Positions 42,211 through 54,234 of a DNA stretch of 64,000 nucleotides are shown one piece after another (positions within the stretch are counted from its first letter, which is position 1; every line of letters starts with the position of its first letter). The translations under genes and the position numbers were made by a program. A model generated the notes under the pieces. It was not told the DNA's origin and searched no databases. It saw nothing but the letters and a program-made list of their open reading frames with translations. The DNA is from Taiwanofungus camphoratus (taxonomy: Eukaryota > Basidiomycota > Agaricomycetes > Polyporales > Taiwanofungaceae): NCBI GenBank assembly GCA_003999685.1, contig CP021228.1:1550001-1614000 (forward strand). Direction: 5' to 3'.

Positions 42211-44364
42211 GTCGATAGTATAGTGATAGATGGTGAGAGAGTATGAATATAAAGCGTCTAGGTGATACAGAGGAAGACGAATATCGAGACGCACACACAG
42301 TGTGCGATAGAGAGAACAGCCCAAGGTCGAAGGGGGAGGGCGACGGGCTTGTTATAGGCAGAACAACAAAAGACTGATCATTAAATATTAGCGCTGCATG
42401 TCTAGACCATACTGAGGAGGAGAACAATTGGCACGACAATGCATGTGCGAAGCTGCACTGAGGAGGTAATTATTGTATGCAGTCCGCAACCAGCGCGTTC
42501 GGTTACCATCGAGAGGACAATAGCAGAAATTGCCAAATTGGCGCCTGCCTGACAATGCCTTCCAAATTAGGTAACTCCGAGATGACTGAACTGGTCAAGT
42601 GAGTCTCTGGATTCCGGTCAACGGCATTTGCTATGCTATCACCAACTCTGTTGGATGAAGGAGGTCCACCTGACCGTAAGGCGATGCGAAGGATGAACAG
42701 CATTGACAAGCACTCAAGCCCGTTGTTGTCAGCCGTTGTTCACTTGACTGAGCTTCTTGTCCGTGCAGTTTCTAAACAAAATAACACTGACAGTTCGCGC
42801 TTCGTCGCGAACACAAGCGAACTTCGAATACAGGGCGATGACAGTGCAGCCGCTTCGACTGACCAGTCAACTTGTGCCAGCTACTTTTCGCTGCAGTATA
42901 ATCCTGTCGTACACCCGTGATATTGATCTTGTGCAGTTCATACACTGTGTATACACCGCCATGATGGAAACGCCTGTCGTTGCACACTGGGCTGTATTTC
43001 GAAGACTCAGTGAAGGTGCGTCATTCCTCCAGTCATCCACTGTATCAGATCGATAACCCATTGCTCCAACGAAGGAGAAACAGTCTTCTGTAATGAACAT
43101 TTATACCAAATGTCTTTACATAATATCAAACCGAGTTCGCAATGGTATATTCTTACCTAAACCGTCTCCTTGTTTGACCAACGCAAATATTACAAATTCT
43201 GACACGTAACACCCTCCCCTCTGAGACTTGAAACAACTTCTCGCAACTCAAATACTAATAATTCGACATTGTTACATGTGGATCATGTATAGAGAGGACA
43301 GAGATTCAGGTAGCTTCACCTCCGACCCATGAATCATCGACCAGGACGTAAAATTCGGGTTCTCACGTACTGGATTGCTACTCATGCCCTGCCGCCGTGA
43401 CTACCGAACAGTGCCACTTTTCCTCCTTCAGCCCTTCCCAGCCTACTAGAAGATTCAAATTGACGTGCGTAGGATCCACGTATGCCAGGATTATGCTTCA
43501 TCAAGAAGCTTAAACATTTGACTTGGAAACGATCACCCGGGATTCGGAACGTAGATTCGAGTGTCTTTCAGCGTTCAAGTTCATACGCCATCAGTCGACG
43601 TTCTCCATTTGTTATCAAACTCTGCTTCTCATGACGGATGATTGGATGCACACCTCAGGTGAGCCCTCAATTACTACGTCTGTGTAAACTTTCATGTTGA
43701 GAAAACATACAATAGCCACGAACAATGGAACTCTACACACTGCTGCTCCAGGGTTTGTGCACCAAGGGCTGATTATCCTCAGAAGGCAGAGGAGTTTCGA
43801 CGGGTAGTGGGGAACCACCCCTGGTTCGGCAAGATGACAAAAAGCCTATGAAATCCAATGCCTCACCTTATATAGCGTAACAGGTTTAGTTCTGCCCTCT
43901 GGACTGACTCTCGTATCCTTCACCACGTCTTTCTCTTCTTTTATGACCCCTGCCTACTCAACCAGTACCTACATACCTTAACCTGCTAATCCCTCACACA
44001 CATCATTTGCTATCAGCCCACCCAGGCCTAAGCTGCTGCTGGACTCAATTCCACACCATGGAAGTACACCACCCACTGTGTCTGTCTACCATTAGATCCA
44101 CCCTCACGGTCAATAAACCAAGAGACAGAAAAGGACTGAGTGTAGAATTTTATGTTCGATGCGTATCCGTGAACAGGGAGTCTCTGCTCAAAATGGCAGC
44201 CAAATGCTTCACTTATGATCCAGATCCTGAATATGGATTGATCCCCACTCATGCATTGACTTGTTGTACGCCTTCGTTGTCTTCACCGTTCAGTTTAGCA
44301 TGTCAATCCTTGCAGACAAGGAACAATTGGAGCTGACTCTTACGAGGACTTTATGACCTGCTGA
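42211..44364. other. 2.1 kb with no supported gene
   Basis: This holds the promoter of the minus-strand hypothetical gene and short, unconvincing frames. Nothing else was recognised. Confidence 0.4.
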
Positions 44365-45268
44365 TCAAATACATGACCGCAGCGGTCGGGGACTGGGCTC
44401 GAACTGATTTAGTGTTCCTTCGTAAGTCACATTATTGCTACTGAGCAGATTGAAAAGGTGTGTAAAAACGTATCTATCCGCATCATTTTTGGAGCTGTCA
44501 ATGACCTCTCGTGAGTCGGCCACAACCTTGGAAGGGTGCCTGCTCGAGATGCTGACATACGGCCAGAAATCCATCACTGATGTCTCTAAAGGAAGAGAAG
44601 TAGCATCCGTTGCAACGAGTTCCTGACGTAGGACATATGGTACGCTGATGGGAGTTAAGCATATACGAACCTCACTTTACCTTGAACGGCTTGAGTGGAT
44701 TGTTCAGCAATGACCTGACTTGTTGATGTTGTACATATCCGACATACTGGACAAGTTGTAGGGTCCTCAAGCACGATCGTAACATGTCAGCTAGATACCG
44801 TGCGCGCAATGATATTGGACGAAACACTTTCTCCACAGTTGCATCTGCTGTACATACAATCGATGACTTGACATACTTCTGACCTTGTTCACGGACCTTT
44901 CTCAGCATCCGAACTAGATCCTCCGCCATGGCAAGTTTAGCAGAAAGACTACCACACCGGATGTATGAAAGCTGCTGGAACGTAAACAACGACACCGACA
45001 TTGCGAGTTCAAGCTGGGTGGTTAATGAGGATATGGGCTTCAAATAACGCCGTGGTGCATTGTTTAACGCAGTTTCAATTTTTGGAGAGCCTTTAATGAG
45101 GATCCCGCACGGCCCTTGGCATGTCAAGCCTAACCGGTCCCTTAGATGCATATATCTAAAGACGAACGACGGCAACATAACGTACTTATTCATGAGTGAA
45201 CGCATAATTGACACATCAACAACCGGCAAACACACAAGACTTACAGACGCGTTGCAGAAGCACTCAGT
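44365..45268 (-). CDS. Possible spliced gene, unrecognised
   Basis: A minus-strand frame of 199 codons directly follows the PSF1 stop (45271). It contains a helical, Leu/Arg/Lys-rich stretch (for example KLAMAEDLVRMLRKVREQ). It ends at a good donor (AAG followed by GTAAAGTGAG, near 44680), and an acceptor near 44618 opens a further in-frame block with VMDFWPYVSISSRHPSK. No domain was recognised. The helical block faintly recalls the N-terminal adaptor-like helical domains of mushroom NLR-type proteins, which is only an impression. Alternatives are a PSF1 3' UTR or a decayed gene. The start codon is unclear. Confidence 0.3.
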
Positions 45269-45270
45269 CA

Positions 45271-46002
45271 TTATACCTCTTCCAGGTATCCCTGCACTAT
45301 GAGATGCTCGACATCGACCCTGCGAACCAGGAAGCGGTGGCCGCGTCGGAAGTCAATCGCCCCCTGCTCAGTGTTGATGACGCCACAGTCGCGGATGACG
45401 CGCGCAAGGACGTGGAGATCCTTGGGAGGACGTATGATAGGTGCGAAAAGGTCGACGTCCTCCGTGAGCGCGTGATCGCCGGGAATGCCAGAGGCGGAGG
45501 AAAAGGCGTCATCGCGCAGGGCCTGAAGAGAAGCACTGTATGAGCGAAGAAAATCGACTTCATGTGGTGAAAGCTTGGAGCGGATGTCCGTGGGTGCAGA
45601 GGGCACAGCGCCGTGGGCATTCGGATTCGCGTTAGCGTTTGCAGGAGGCGCGACAGGTGGAACAGAGAGAAGAAGAGGGAGGGCGCCGCCTACAGACCAG
45701 AAGAGGTCCTTTAGGCGTTCCAAGCGGTGGTGATGATAGGCAAGGAGGCAACGCTTGTTGCGGAGAATAGCGGTCTGGTAGAGTAATACAGTGCGGATTG
45801 CGGGACTGTCCGCGGAGGGGTCCTGGTCAGGTTGAGCAGCGAGAACGGCCTGAACGAGGGCCTCTAGTTGTCGCTGTTCACGAATGATGGAGCGTACAAG
45901 CACATCATTATATTTGAGAAGCGTGTCTGTGATGGTAGAGCGCCGAGATTCTGTGAGAAGTTGCGTGGCGAGGTCGCCATATTGATGCATCGTCGAAATC
46001 AT
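45271..46002 (-). CDS. PSF1: DNA replication complex GINS protein PSF1
   Basis: This intronless frame has 243 codons. Together with SLD5, PSF2 and PSF3, PSF1 forms the GINS tetramer. GINS joins MCM2-7 and CDC45 in the replicative helicase in the nucleus. The N-terminal A domain is clear (YGDLATQLLTESRR, then NDVLVRSIIREQRQLEAL), as is the C-terminal B domain (DLHVLARVIRDCGVINTEQG, then HRFLVRRVDVEHLIVQGYLE). Between them lies a Pro/Ala/Asn-rich insert (about residues 117-140) that makes this copy longer than the 196-208 residues of human and yeast PSF1. Most homologues start MYGDLA, so the second ATG (45990, MHQYGDLA) may be the true start. It is divergent from the helicase-AAA gene, with 652 bp between the two start codons. 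Confidence 0.93.
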   Translation of the reverse strand: MISTMHQYGDLATQLLTESRRSTITDTLLKYNDVLVRSIIREQRQLEALVQAVLAAQPDQDPSADSPAIRTVLLYQTAILRNKRCLLAYHHHRLERLKDLFWSVGGALPLLLSVPPVAPPANANANPNAHGAVPSAPTDIRSKLSPHEVDFLRSYSASLQALRDDAFSSASGIPGDHALTEDVDLFAPIIRPPKDLHVLARVIRDCGVINTEQGAIDFRRGHRFLVRRVDVEHLIVQGYLEEV

Positions 46003-46654
46003 CGCAGATATTACAAGAAAGGATTGGATATTGCCGCTGGAGCAACGTAAGGATATCGAATATTTTGAACCTGAGGGTCGATATCAAGTATCAAGACAAC
46101 AAATCGTCATGTGTGGACGTGATAATAAACGTGACTGTGACTGTACGCGTTTGCCTCCGAGTCGTGTTTATACTCCATACTCGTAGGTACATGCAGAGTA
46201 CATAATAATAATAGATGGGCTCCAGGACGGCCTACAGTTTTCAGCGCCCTCGGTATGTGGGTGGGCAGTAAGCCAGCGAGCCTGCACAGGGAGAGGACAG
46301 CTCAACCAGCCTACAAGTCCCCAGCCGCCAGAGAAGCGACGACCCGCGCGCCGCCCGGCCCGGCCCACACAGCTCAAACGCCTCGCGTTTGCTATGTTGA
46401 CTCGTTACACAATTTTTATTCGAGAACATTACTCATGGCTGGCATTGTCCTATGTAGTATCTACCAATTTATGCGTCTCGCGAGCTCCCCGCGAAATAGC
46501 CTGGCCAACAGGCCTGACGCTCAGGTACTCAGGATGGAGTGGGTCCATTGACTTCTAAAGTCGGTTGGGAACGTGGCATCCGCAGCTGTTTCGTTGACGC
46601 CCAGATAAATAGGCATGCAACCGTCTGCTGCTACTAGGCTACTGTATTGATCCC
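46003..46654. promoter_or_regulatory. Divergent intergenic region between PSF1 and the helicase-AAA gene
   Basis: These 652 bp hold both promoters. No TATA box was recognised for either gene. A short GC-rich stretch lies at about 46310-46370. Confidence 0.4.
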
Positions 46655-49600
46655 ATGAAGCAGGGAAGCACTACTGAAAGCCATCTCGGTCCTCGAGCAT
46701 ATAAGCTCAACAAGCTACTAGATTCCATTCTGTACGGAAGGCAGCCCATCAGTCCCGAAAATGGCCTCCTTTTCATCGAGGCAATCTGTGCGCAGCTGGA
46801 TCCAGCAGGCTGCATCAATAAACTTGTTGGGAGCAAGACCGGACTTGCATCTTTGCAGGCTGTCATGCGTTTCGATCTTTCAGTGACTTTCTTCAATGGA
46901 CATGCCACCGATCTTCTCATTTATATGCAGGCGCCACAGTTGCAAACGATTGGTGGGGGCAATTTTTTGCAACAGATCATCCTTGCAATCGTGGAGCCAC
47001 CCATCTTTTGGACGTCTTTCAGCCAGGCATTTCAGGCTGGAACGCTACAAGAGAATGGGCAGCTCTCCTTTGCATGGCTGCTTCTTCAGCTCGTATCATT
47101 GCCCGTAGATAAGGCCAGCCCATATCGTGAGATCGCCCAAGATCCACCTATATCAGATCGACTGTCCACCTCGTCGCATTCTGGAACAAGAGCAATCGGG
47201 AAAAAGATAAAGGAAATTCTTTCCGCGTTCGATGCTACCCTCCCTATCAGTAGCGAGTACAGTCCTGGAGGCCGACATGATAATGATCATGTTGACTTCC
47301 GTGAAATCGCTATTGTTCCTACCGCAGACGAAATCATATCCTCCGAGCGGCCATTCCTTCGTCGAAGCTCAGTGCTAGACGACCCCAGTACAGAGGACAA
47401 CCGCTTGGCAGTTCATCTCGATAATCAGTTTCGGCTTCTGCGAGAGGATATGATTTATGAGATGCGGGAGGAACTGCAGATTGCTCTTGGTGGAAAGAAG
47501 GGAAAGCACAGGGGACTTGTCATTGATGGTCTCGCATTACTTGGACTACACTGTGGGACGGAGAAGAAGAGATCGAAGTGGAGTCTGACCTTCGAATGCA
47601 AACATGACTTACCGCAATTCAAGAAAAATAAACCCAAACAACGGAAGACGTATCTAGAAGAGCACCGTAACGTTTTAAAGCATCAGTCCCTCGCATGTCT
47701 CATTATTGATGGGGAAGTTGCTGCATTTTCATCAATTAACCGAGATGAAGACTTGCTGGCAAGGGATCCGCCAGTCGTTGCCCTTTGGTTTGAGGGCGAG
47801 GCTAGCACCAAAAGGGTCCTTCTTAGGCTCAAAGTTGCGAAACATATCAAGCTCATCCAGATCGACACAGCCATTTTCTCCTATGAGCCGATTCTAAAGG
47901 CTCTTCAGGAGACCACGAGCATGCCATTATCACAAGAATTGCTTCTGTGGAAGGAGGACCATGTCGTGCAATCGCCGTCAGTATCACCGGTTGATATCAT
48001 TGAAGCTCTTCGAACGAATGCACGTCAGGATCTCAGGCAGCTCTTGGGAATCCAAGGCCCTAATCCGATTCAACTGGATGAGTCACAAGCTTCATCGCTT
48101 CTCTCGGGCCTTACGCAGAGAGTTTCCTTGATACAAGGGCCACCAGGTATGACTGTAATATTGGACATGTGAACGGCATATCTGACGGGACCGTATTTGA
48201 CCTTAAGGAACCGGAAAATCATTCATTGGTGCACTTCTAGGAAAGATTATCCATGACTCAAGTCAGCAAATCATTCTTGTGGTGTGCTACACCAACCACG
48301 CCCTCGACCAATTCCTCGAAGACCTTCTCAGGATTGGTATACCGGAGTCGAACATGGTTCGATTAGGTAGTAAGTCTACACCGGGGACGGCATCTCTGAT
48401 GCTCCAAAAGCAGAGCAAGATATCTAGGCTGTGTAAAGCAGACTGGGAAGGAATTGATCGTCTTAAGTTGACCTCTGAGAGGTTTGTCGACCATCTTGAT
48501 TCAGCCTTCAGCAGATACAAAGCGTTACATGCTCAATACGATGATTTGCTCGAGCATCTGGAGTTTGAACATCCTTCATACTACCGGGCTTTCCGTGTTC
48601 CGGAATCGACTAACGGGATGACTCGAGTAGAGAAGAAAGGCCGTGACGTTGGTCCACATTATTTACTAAACCAGTGGGTGCGAGGTTGGAATGCGGGCAT
48701 CTTCAAAAATTCCGCTCATGTTCGCGAAGCATCAGAGGTCTGGGAGATGACGCAGGATGCACGTCAGGTCCAACTCTCGAAATGGAGGTCAGAACTTTTG
48801 AATGAACAGATCTTAGACTTCTATGCTGCTGCCAAGATATACAATGAAGGCCTAGATGATCTTGATCGGATTTTCAACCAGAACACGGCCGCTATTCTCA
48901 AAACCAAACGTATTATCGCTTGTACCACAACTGCAGCAGCAAAATATAGAGAGGATATCCAAGCGGCTTACCCTGGTGTGGTTCTGGTTGAGGAAGCAGG
49001 CGAGATCCTTGAGAGCCATGTCCTCACGGCCCTCGGAAGTAACACTAAACAGCTTATTCTTATTGGCGATCATCAGTATGTCCTGGTTTAGCCAACCTTG
49101 TGTTTTCATCAAATGTGATAGAAATTCTAATCTTTTCTCTTCAGACAGCTTCGTCCAAAGGTGAACAATTACCTATTAACGGTGGAAAAAGGCGAAGGCT
49201 ACGACCTCAACAAATCTCTGTTCGAGCGCCTTGTACTCAAGGGTTATCCTCATGACACTCTTGTTCAACAACATCGTATGCGTCCAGAGATATCTTCTCT
49301 GATCCGTCAGCTCACTTATCCAGACCTGGTCGATGCTGAAAGCACGAAGAACCGTCGAGAACTCCGCGGTGTTCGAGATACTATTGTCTTCATCGATCAT
49401 AGCCACCCAGAAGATGACAATCCGCAGAGCACCAGTGATAACAATCCGAATTCATCATCATCGAAACAAAATACACACGAGGCGGAGATGGTTTTGAAAA
49501 TTGTGCGATATCTCGCACAACAAGGATATGGATCACAAAAGATTGTGATTCTGACACCATACCTCGGACAATTACATAAGCTCCAAACTATCCTCAAGCA

Positions 49601-52600
49601 GGAGAATGATCCAGTCTTGAATGATCTTGATTCGTACGATCTAGTCCGTGCTGGACTGATACCTACAGCGACTGCAAAATTATCGAAGAAGCCAATTCGC
49701 CTTGCAACAATAGGTGTGTGGGCAAGATGGCCATAATTCCATGAAATTGTACTGATAGCTCCGTCTTCGAGACAATTACCAGGGAGAGGAGAGTGATATT
49801 GTGATCGTGTCGCTAACAAGGAGCAACTCCTCCCATGATATTGGCTTCATGCGTTCTCCTGAGCGGCTGAATGTAATGCTTTCAAGGGCGCGTGACGCTC
49901 TCATAATGATCGGAAATGCGGAGACATTCCTCACGGCTCGTGGAGGAAGCGAGCTTTGGTCTCGCGTAATCGACTTGCTGAAAGAGGGGAAACATATCTA
50001 TGATGGACTTCCCATTAAGTGCGAACGGCACCCAGATCGAATGGCGCTCTTGAAGCTGCCAACTGATTTTGACGTCCTAGCTCCCGACGGTGGATGCCAG
50101 GAACCTTGGTTAGCTGCACTTCAGATTACTTGCATTCATTCGCTGTATTGATCTCGATCTCAAACAGCGGAACCATGTTGAAATGCAATCTCCACTACTG
50201 TCCCTCAAAATGCCACCAGCTGTACGATCATTCCAAGATGCCTTGTAAGCAAATCATATTCGACACGTGCTCCAAGGGTCATCAACTGTCCTGGGAATGC
50301 CACGAGGACCGTCCTGCTGTATGCATGAATTGCGAAAGGGCGATCAAACTTGCGGAAAAGCGGCAGCAGGAGGCCTTCGCCCTTCAACAAAAACGGGAAG
50401 CTGAAGAACAAGAGCACGCTCGACAACTAGCCAAAATAGAGGAAGAGATTGCGAAGCAAACACAAGTGCTCCGTGATAGTCAGCTTGCTGAGGAGAGGGC
50501 GAATGTCATCCGACAAAAGAGATTAGATATGGGAATGCTTGCTCAGCTCGCTGCACGAAAGTTGTCTACGGCTACAGACGCGCTCGGAATTGGAACCACA
50601 GAAACCACAGAAAATATACCTCAGGCTGAGGATAGTAAATCTGGAACAATATCCCAAGGAAGCTCGAAGAAGGTGGCGGCAAGGCAGGAGCATGTTCAAT
50701 CTCAAACAAAGGTTACTTTGCCTGGAACTCCCGACGCGACAACGTCTCAGCCTCCCTCCAAAGCGGAGCAGGAATGGGAGCGTCAGAAGTTGATGGAGGG
50801 CGCGTCGAACGATTCAATCGACTCGATCATGAATATGACGGGCCTCGAAGACGTAAAAGCGCAAATTTTACAGGTCAAGAACAAGATTGATGTGGCTAGA
50901 CGGCAAAACATCTCTCTCAAGGAACGTTACAACATTGTTCTCTTGGGAAATCCAGGCACAGGTAAGAGATTAGTTTCTATGATGTTGAGTTCGTGAATGG
51001 GAATTAACCTGTTCCCACCTTATGAGGAAAAACAACGGTAGCAAGACATTATGCAAAACTCTTAGTGTCTCTTCAAATCCTTCCGGGAACTGCTTTTGTA
51101 GAGACCACCGGGTCCCGCCTCGCAATGGATGGAGTCGCTGGCACACAAAAGCACATTGAGAAAGTCATCAATGCCGGAGGAGGAGCAATCTTCATTGACG
51201 AGGCCTATCAGCTGACAGGCTCACACAATTTCCAAGGGAGCCAAGTGTTAGATTTCCTGCTCGCAGAAATGGAGAACAACATCGGATCCATCGTTTTCAT
51301 CCTAGCGGGTTATAATAGGCAGATGGAGAAGTTCTTCGAGCACAACCCTGGTCTGACAAGTCGAGTCCCACACAGGCTACATTTTGCAGACTATACAGAT
51401 GCTGAACTTCTCTTGATGTTTGAACGAATGGCCAAGAAGAAATATTCTGGACGAGCCAAAGTAGAGGATGGTTTCCAAGGCTTGTATGCTCGAATCGCTA
51501 TACGACGTCTAGGCAGAGGGCGCGGGCAAGAAGGCTTTGGTAATGCACGTGCGCTAGAAAATCTACTTGCCAGAGTCTCGGGACGACAGGCAGACCGACT
51601 CACTGAAGAACGTAAGAGAGGACTATGCCCTGACGACCTCTTATTTCTCAAACAGGATCTGATTGGTCCGAATCCTTCGAACGTTCTCCTTAAAAATACA
51701 GCCTGGGAGAAGCTGCAGTCTTTGACCGGTCTCAAGGCGGTCAAGCAGTCTGTTCAAAACCTGTTCGATCTTATCCACACAAATTATCAGCGCGAGCTAT
51801 CTGAAATGTCCCCTGTTCAAATGTCTCTCAATCGTGTATTCTTGGGCTCACCTGGAACGGGAAAGACAACGGTTGCCAAGCTCTATGGTCAAATCTTGTT
51901 GGACCTAGGTCTTCTGAGCAACGGTGAAGGTATGAATAACGGAGCTACCTAGAACTTCTAACTTCATTGTGTCAATGCTAACATCATGCATCTGAAGTGG
52001 TGATGAAGAACCCGGCAGATTTTATTGGTTCAGTTCTTGGAGAATCTGAGAGCAAAACGAAAGCCATATTAGCAGCAACGGTGGGCAAGGTTCTCATTAT
52101 CGATGAGGTCAGTAGCGTGAATGCATTAGTCGTTCCATGATGTGATAGATCCTGTGACACGCAGGCTTATATGTTATATGGAGGTGCGAGTAGCCATGGA
52201 AATCAGGCCGACATGTACAAGACGGCCGTTATCGACACTATTGTCGCAGAAGTTCAAAGCTTACCCGGAGAAGACCGATGTGTTCTATTATTGGGATATA
52301 AGGATCAAATCACCGAGATGTTTCAGGTAATGGTGTTCATCTCCGGCCAAGAGCATGTTGACCAACCCATCTCATTGATTGGAAGAACGTCAACCCTGGC
52401 CTGTCTCGACGTTTCGCTATTGAAGACGCGTTCCACTTCGAGGACTTCACCGATTCGGAATTGTTGGAAATTCTGAACCTCAAGCTGAAAGATCAAGACC
52501 TCGAAGCAACAGATGCTGCGAAAAAAGTTGCAATCGATGTGTTGTGTCGCGCTCGCAACAGACCCAATTTTGGCAATGCAGGTGAAGTTGAGAATCTCCT

Positions 52601-54234
52601 GGCTCAGGCAAAGGCCCGCTACCAGACACGTCAGGCGTCACTTCCTACCGAGGAGAAGACATTTGACATTGTATTCCAACCGCAAGATTTTGACCTGAAT
52701 TTCGATCGCGATGCTCGAGCGTCTGTAAATCTCTCCAAGTTATTCGATGGTGTAGTGGGTTGTGAGGATATCATTACCAAACTGCGAGGGTATCAGGAAA
52801 CTGCGCGTAAAATGAAAGCTCGAGGGATGGACGCGAAGGATCAAATTCCTACCAATTTTGTCATGAAAGGACCCCCAGGTACGTTCCCCCCGATAGTCTC
52901 CAAAGGAGTCCCGTTTAAGCTTAAATACGTTTCATCTCCGTACCGACTGACAAGGTACGGGAAAGACTACCACTGCACGCAAGATGGGACAAGTCTACTA
53001 TGACATGGGTTTTCTGTCTTCTGCAGAAGTCGTCGAACGTTCCGCATCAGATCTCGTAGGACAATACGTGGGCCAGACTGGCCCTAAAACTAAAGCCCTA
53101 TTAGAGAAGGCACTGGGCCGCGTTCTTTTCGTTGACGAAGCATATCGACTTGGCGACGGGCCTTTTGCGAAAGAGGCGGTTGATGAGTTAGTCAGTATCT
53201 TGACGCAACCAAGGTTTCTCCACAAGATTGTCGTTATCCTTGCTGGATATGACCACGAGATGAACCGGCTCATGGCGATCAACACTGGACTTTCGAGCCG
53301 ATTCTCTGAAGAGTTGATATTCACCAATATGAATCCTGGACATTGTTTGGACGTACTCAAAGCAGAGCTGAAGAAGAAAAATATCTATCTGCCTGCCTTG
53401 GATGACCCAGAATGCGACACATACACTGCAATGGCGCGATTACTGGAAGACTTGTCCATTCTGCCGTCCTGGGGAAACGCTAGGGATGTTGGGACCCTGG
53501 CGAAGAAGATGATAAGTCACGTCTTCAGGACCCTGCCGGATGAGGTGGAAGATTCTACCATGCTCAAACTGAACGATGAAGACGCCTTGTCCCTCATGGA
53601 ACGCATGCTTGCCGAGCGCAAGGGGCGTACTACCAACGTCGCTGTCAATACCTCATATTCAGACGGCATGCAGCAAATGCCCAATGCTCCTCCATTGCCC
53701 TCAGGTTCCATACGCGTATCGAAGTCGGTCAAGCCTAAAGAGCAGAACAAAGAGAAGCCGGTGTCTCCGCCGCCTGACGCGCGTGACGCTGGTGTCACAG
53801 ACGATGTCTGGAGACAGCTTCAAGAAGACAAGCGAAATGAGGAACTTGCGTCAGAACGCACTGCAGCCGATATGCAAAGACTGGAGCAAGAGCTTGAACA
53901 CGCTAGGCAACACGAAAAGGCGGGTCGTGCCCTCGCTGAAGAGTTGGCAAGGGCCCAAGCAAAAGATGCTGCCGAACGAGACGAACTGAGACGTCAACAG
54001 GAAGAAGCGCGGATAAGGGAGTGTAAAGCCCAGGCGGAACGAGAGAGAAGGGCAGCCGCACTGAAGGCGGCGAGGGAGGAGGAGGATCGGCGAAGAAAAC
54101 AGGAAGCGAAGGCACAAGCCGCACTCCGCAGAATGGGCGTGTGTGTTGCAGGATTCAAATGGATCAAGCAAGACACGGGGTATCGCTGCGCCGGGGGCTC
54201 TCATTTCGTGAATAATGAGGCATTAGGGATATAG
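46655..54234 (+). CDS. Giant ZNFX1-like SF1 helicase fused to three CbxX-type AAA+ modules
   Basis: The gene predicts about 2,335 aa in ten exons: 46655-48146, 48208-49075, 49145-49713, 49772-50108, 50168-50961, 51027-51929, 51998-52107, 52165-52326, 52386-52878 and 52955-54234. The frame holds at every junction. Residues 1 to about 300 form a helical N-terminal region. About 470-1040 is an SF1 helicase of the ZNFX1/UPF1 type: Q motif, Walker A GPPGTGKS (~495), VLVEEAGE (~760), GDHQQLRP, QQHRMRPE (~828), QGEESDIVIVS (~980) and NVMLSRARD. A Cys/His-rich NFX1-like patch follows (~1080-1150: KCNLHYCPSKCHQ), then a coiled coil. Three AAA+ modules have Walker A at ~1348 (GNPGTGKT), ~1627 (GSPGTGKT) and ~1906 (GPPGTGKT), and Walker B IDEAYQL, IDEAYML and VDEAYRL. 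A Glu/Arg coiled coil (~2215-2300) and a short Cys/Trp/His tail end the protein. A role in RNA surveillance or antiviral defence is inferred from animal ZNFX1. Confidence 0.9.

Noticed and set aside
44380-44420. B-box-like GTTCGAGCCC, possible tRNA
   Set aside because: No T-arm stem pairs around it, and no A box or acceptor stem is present.
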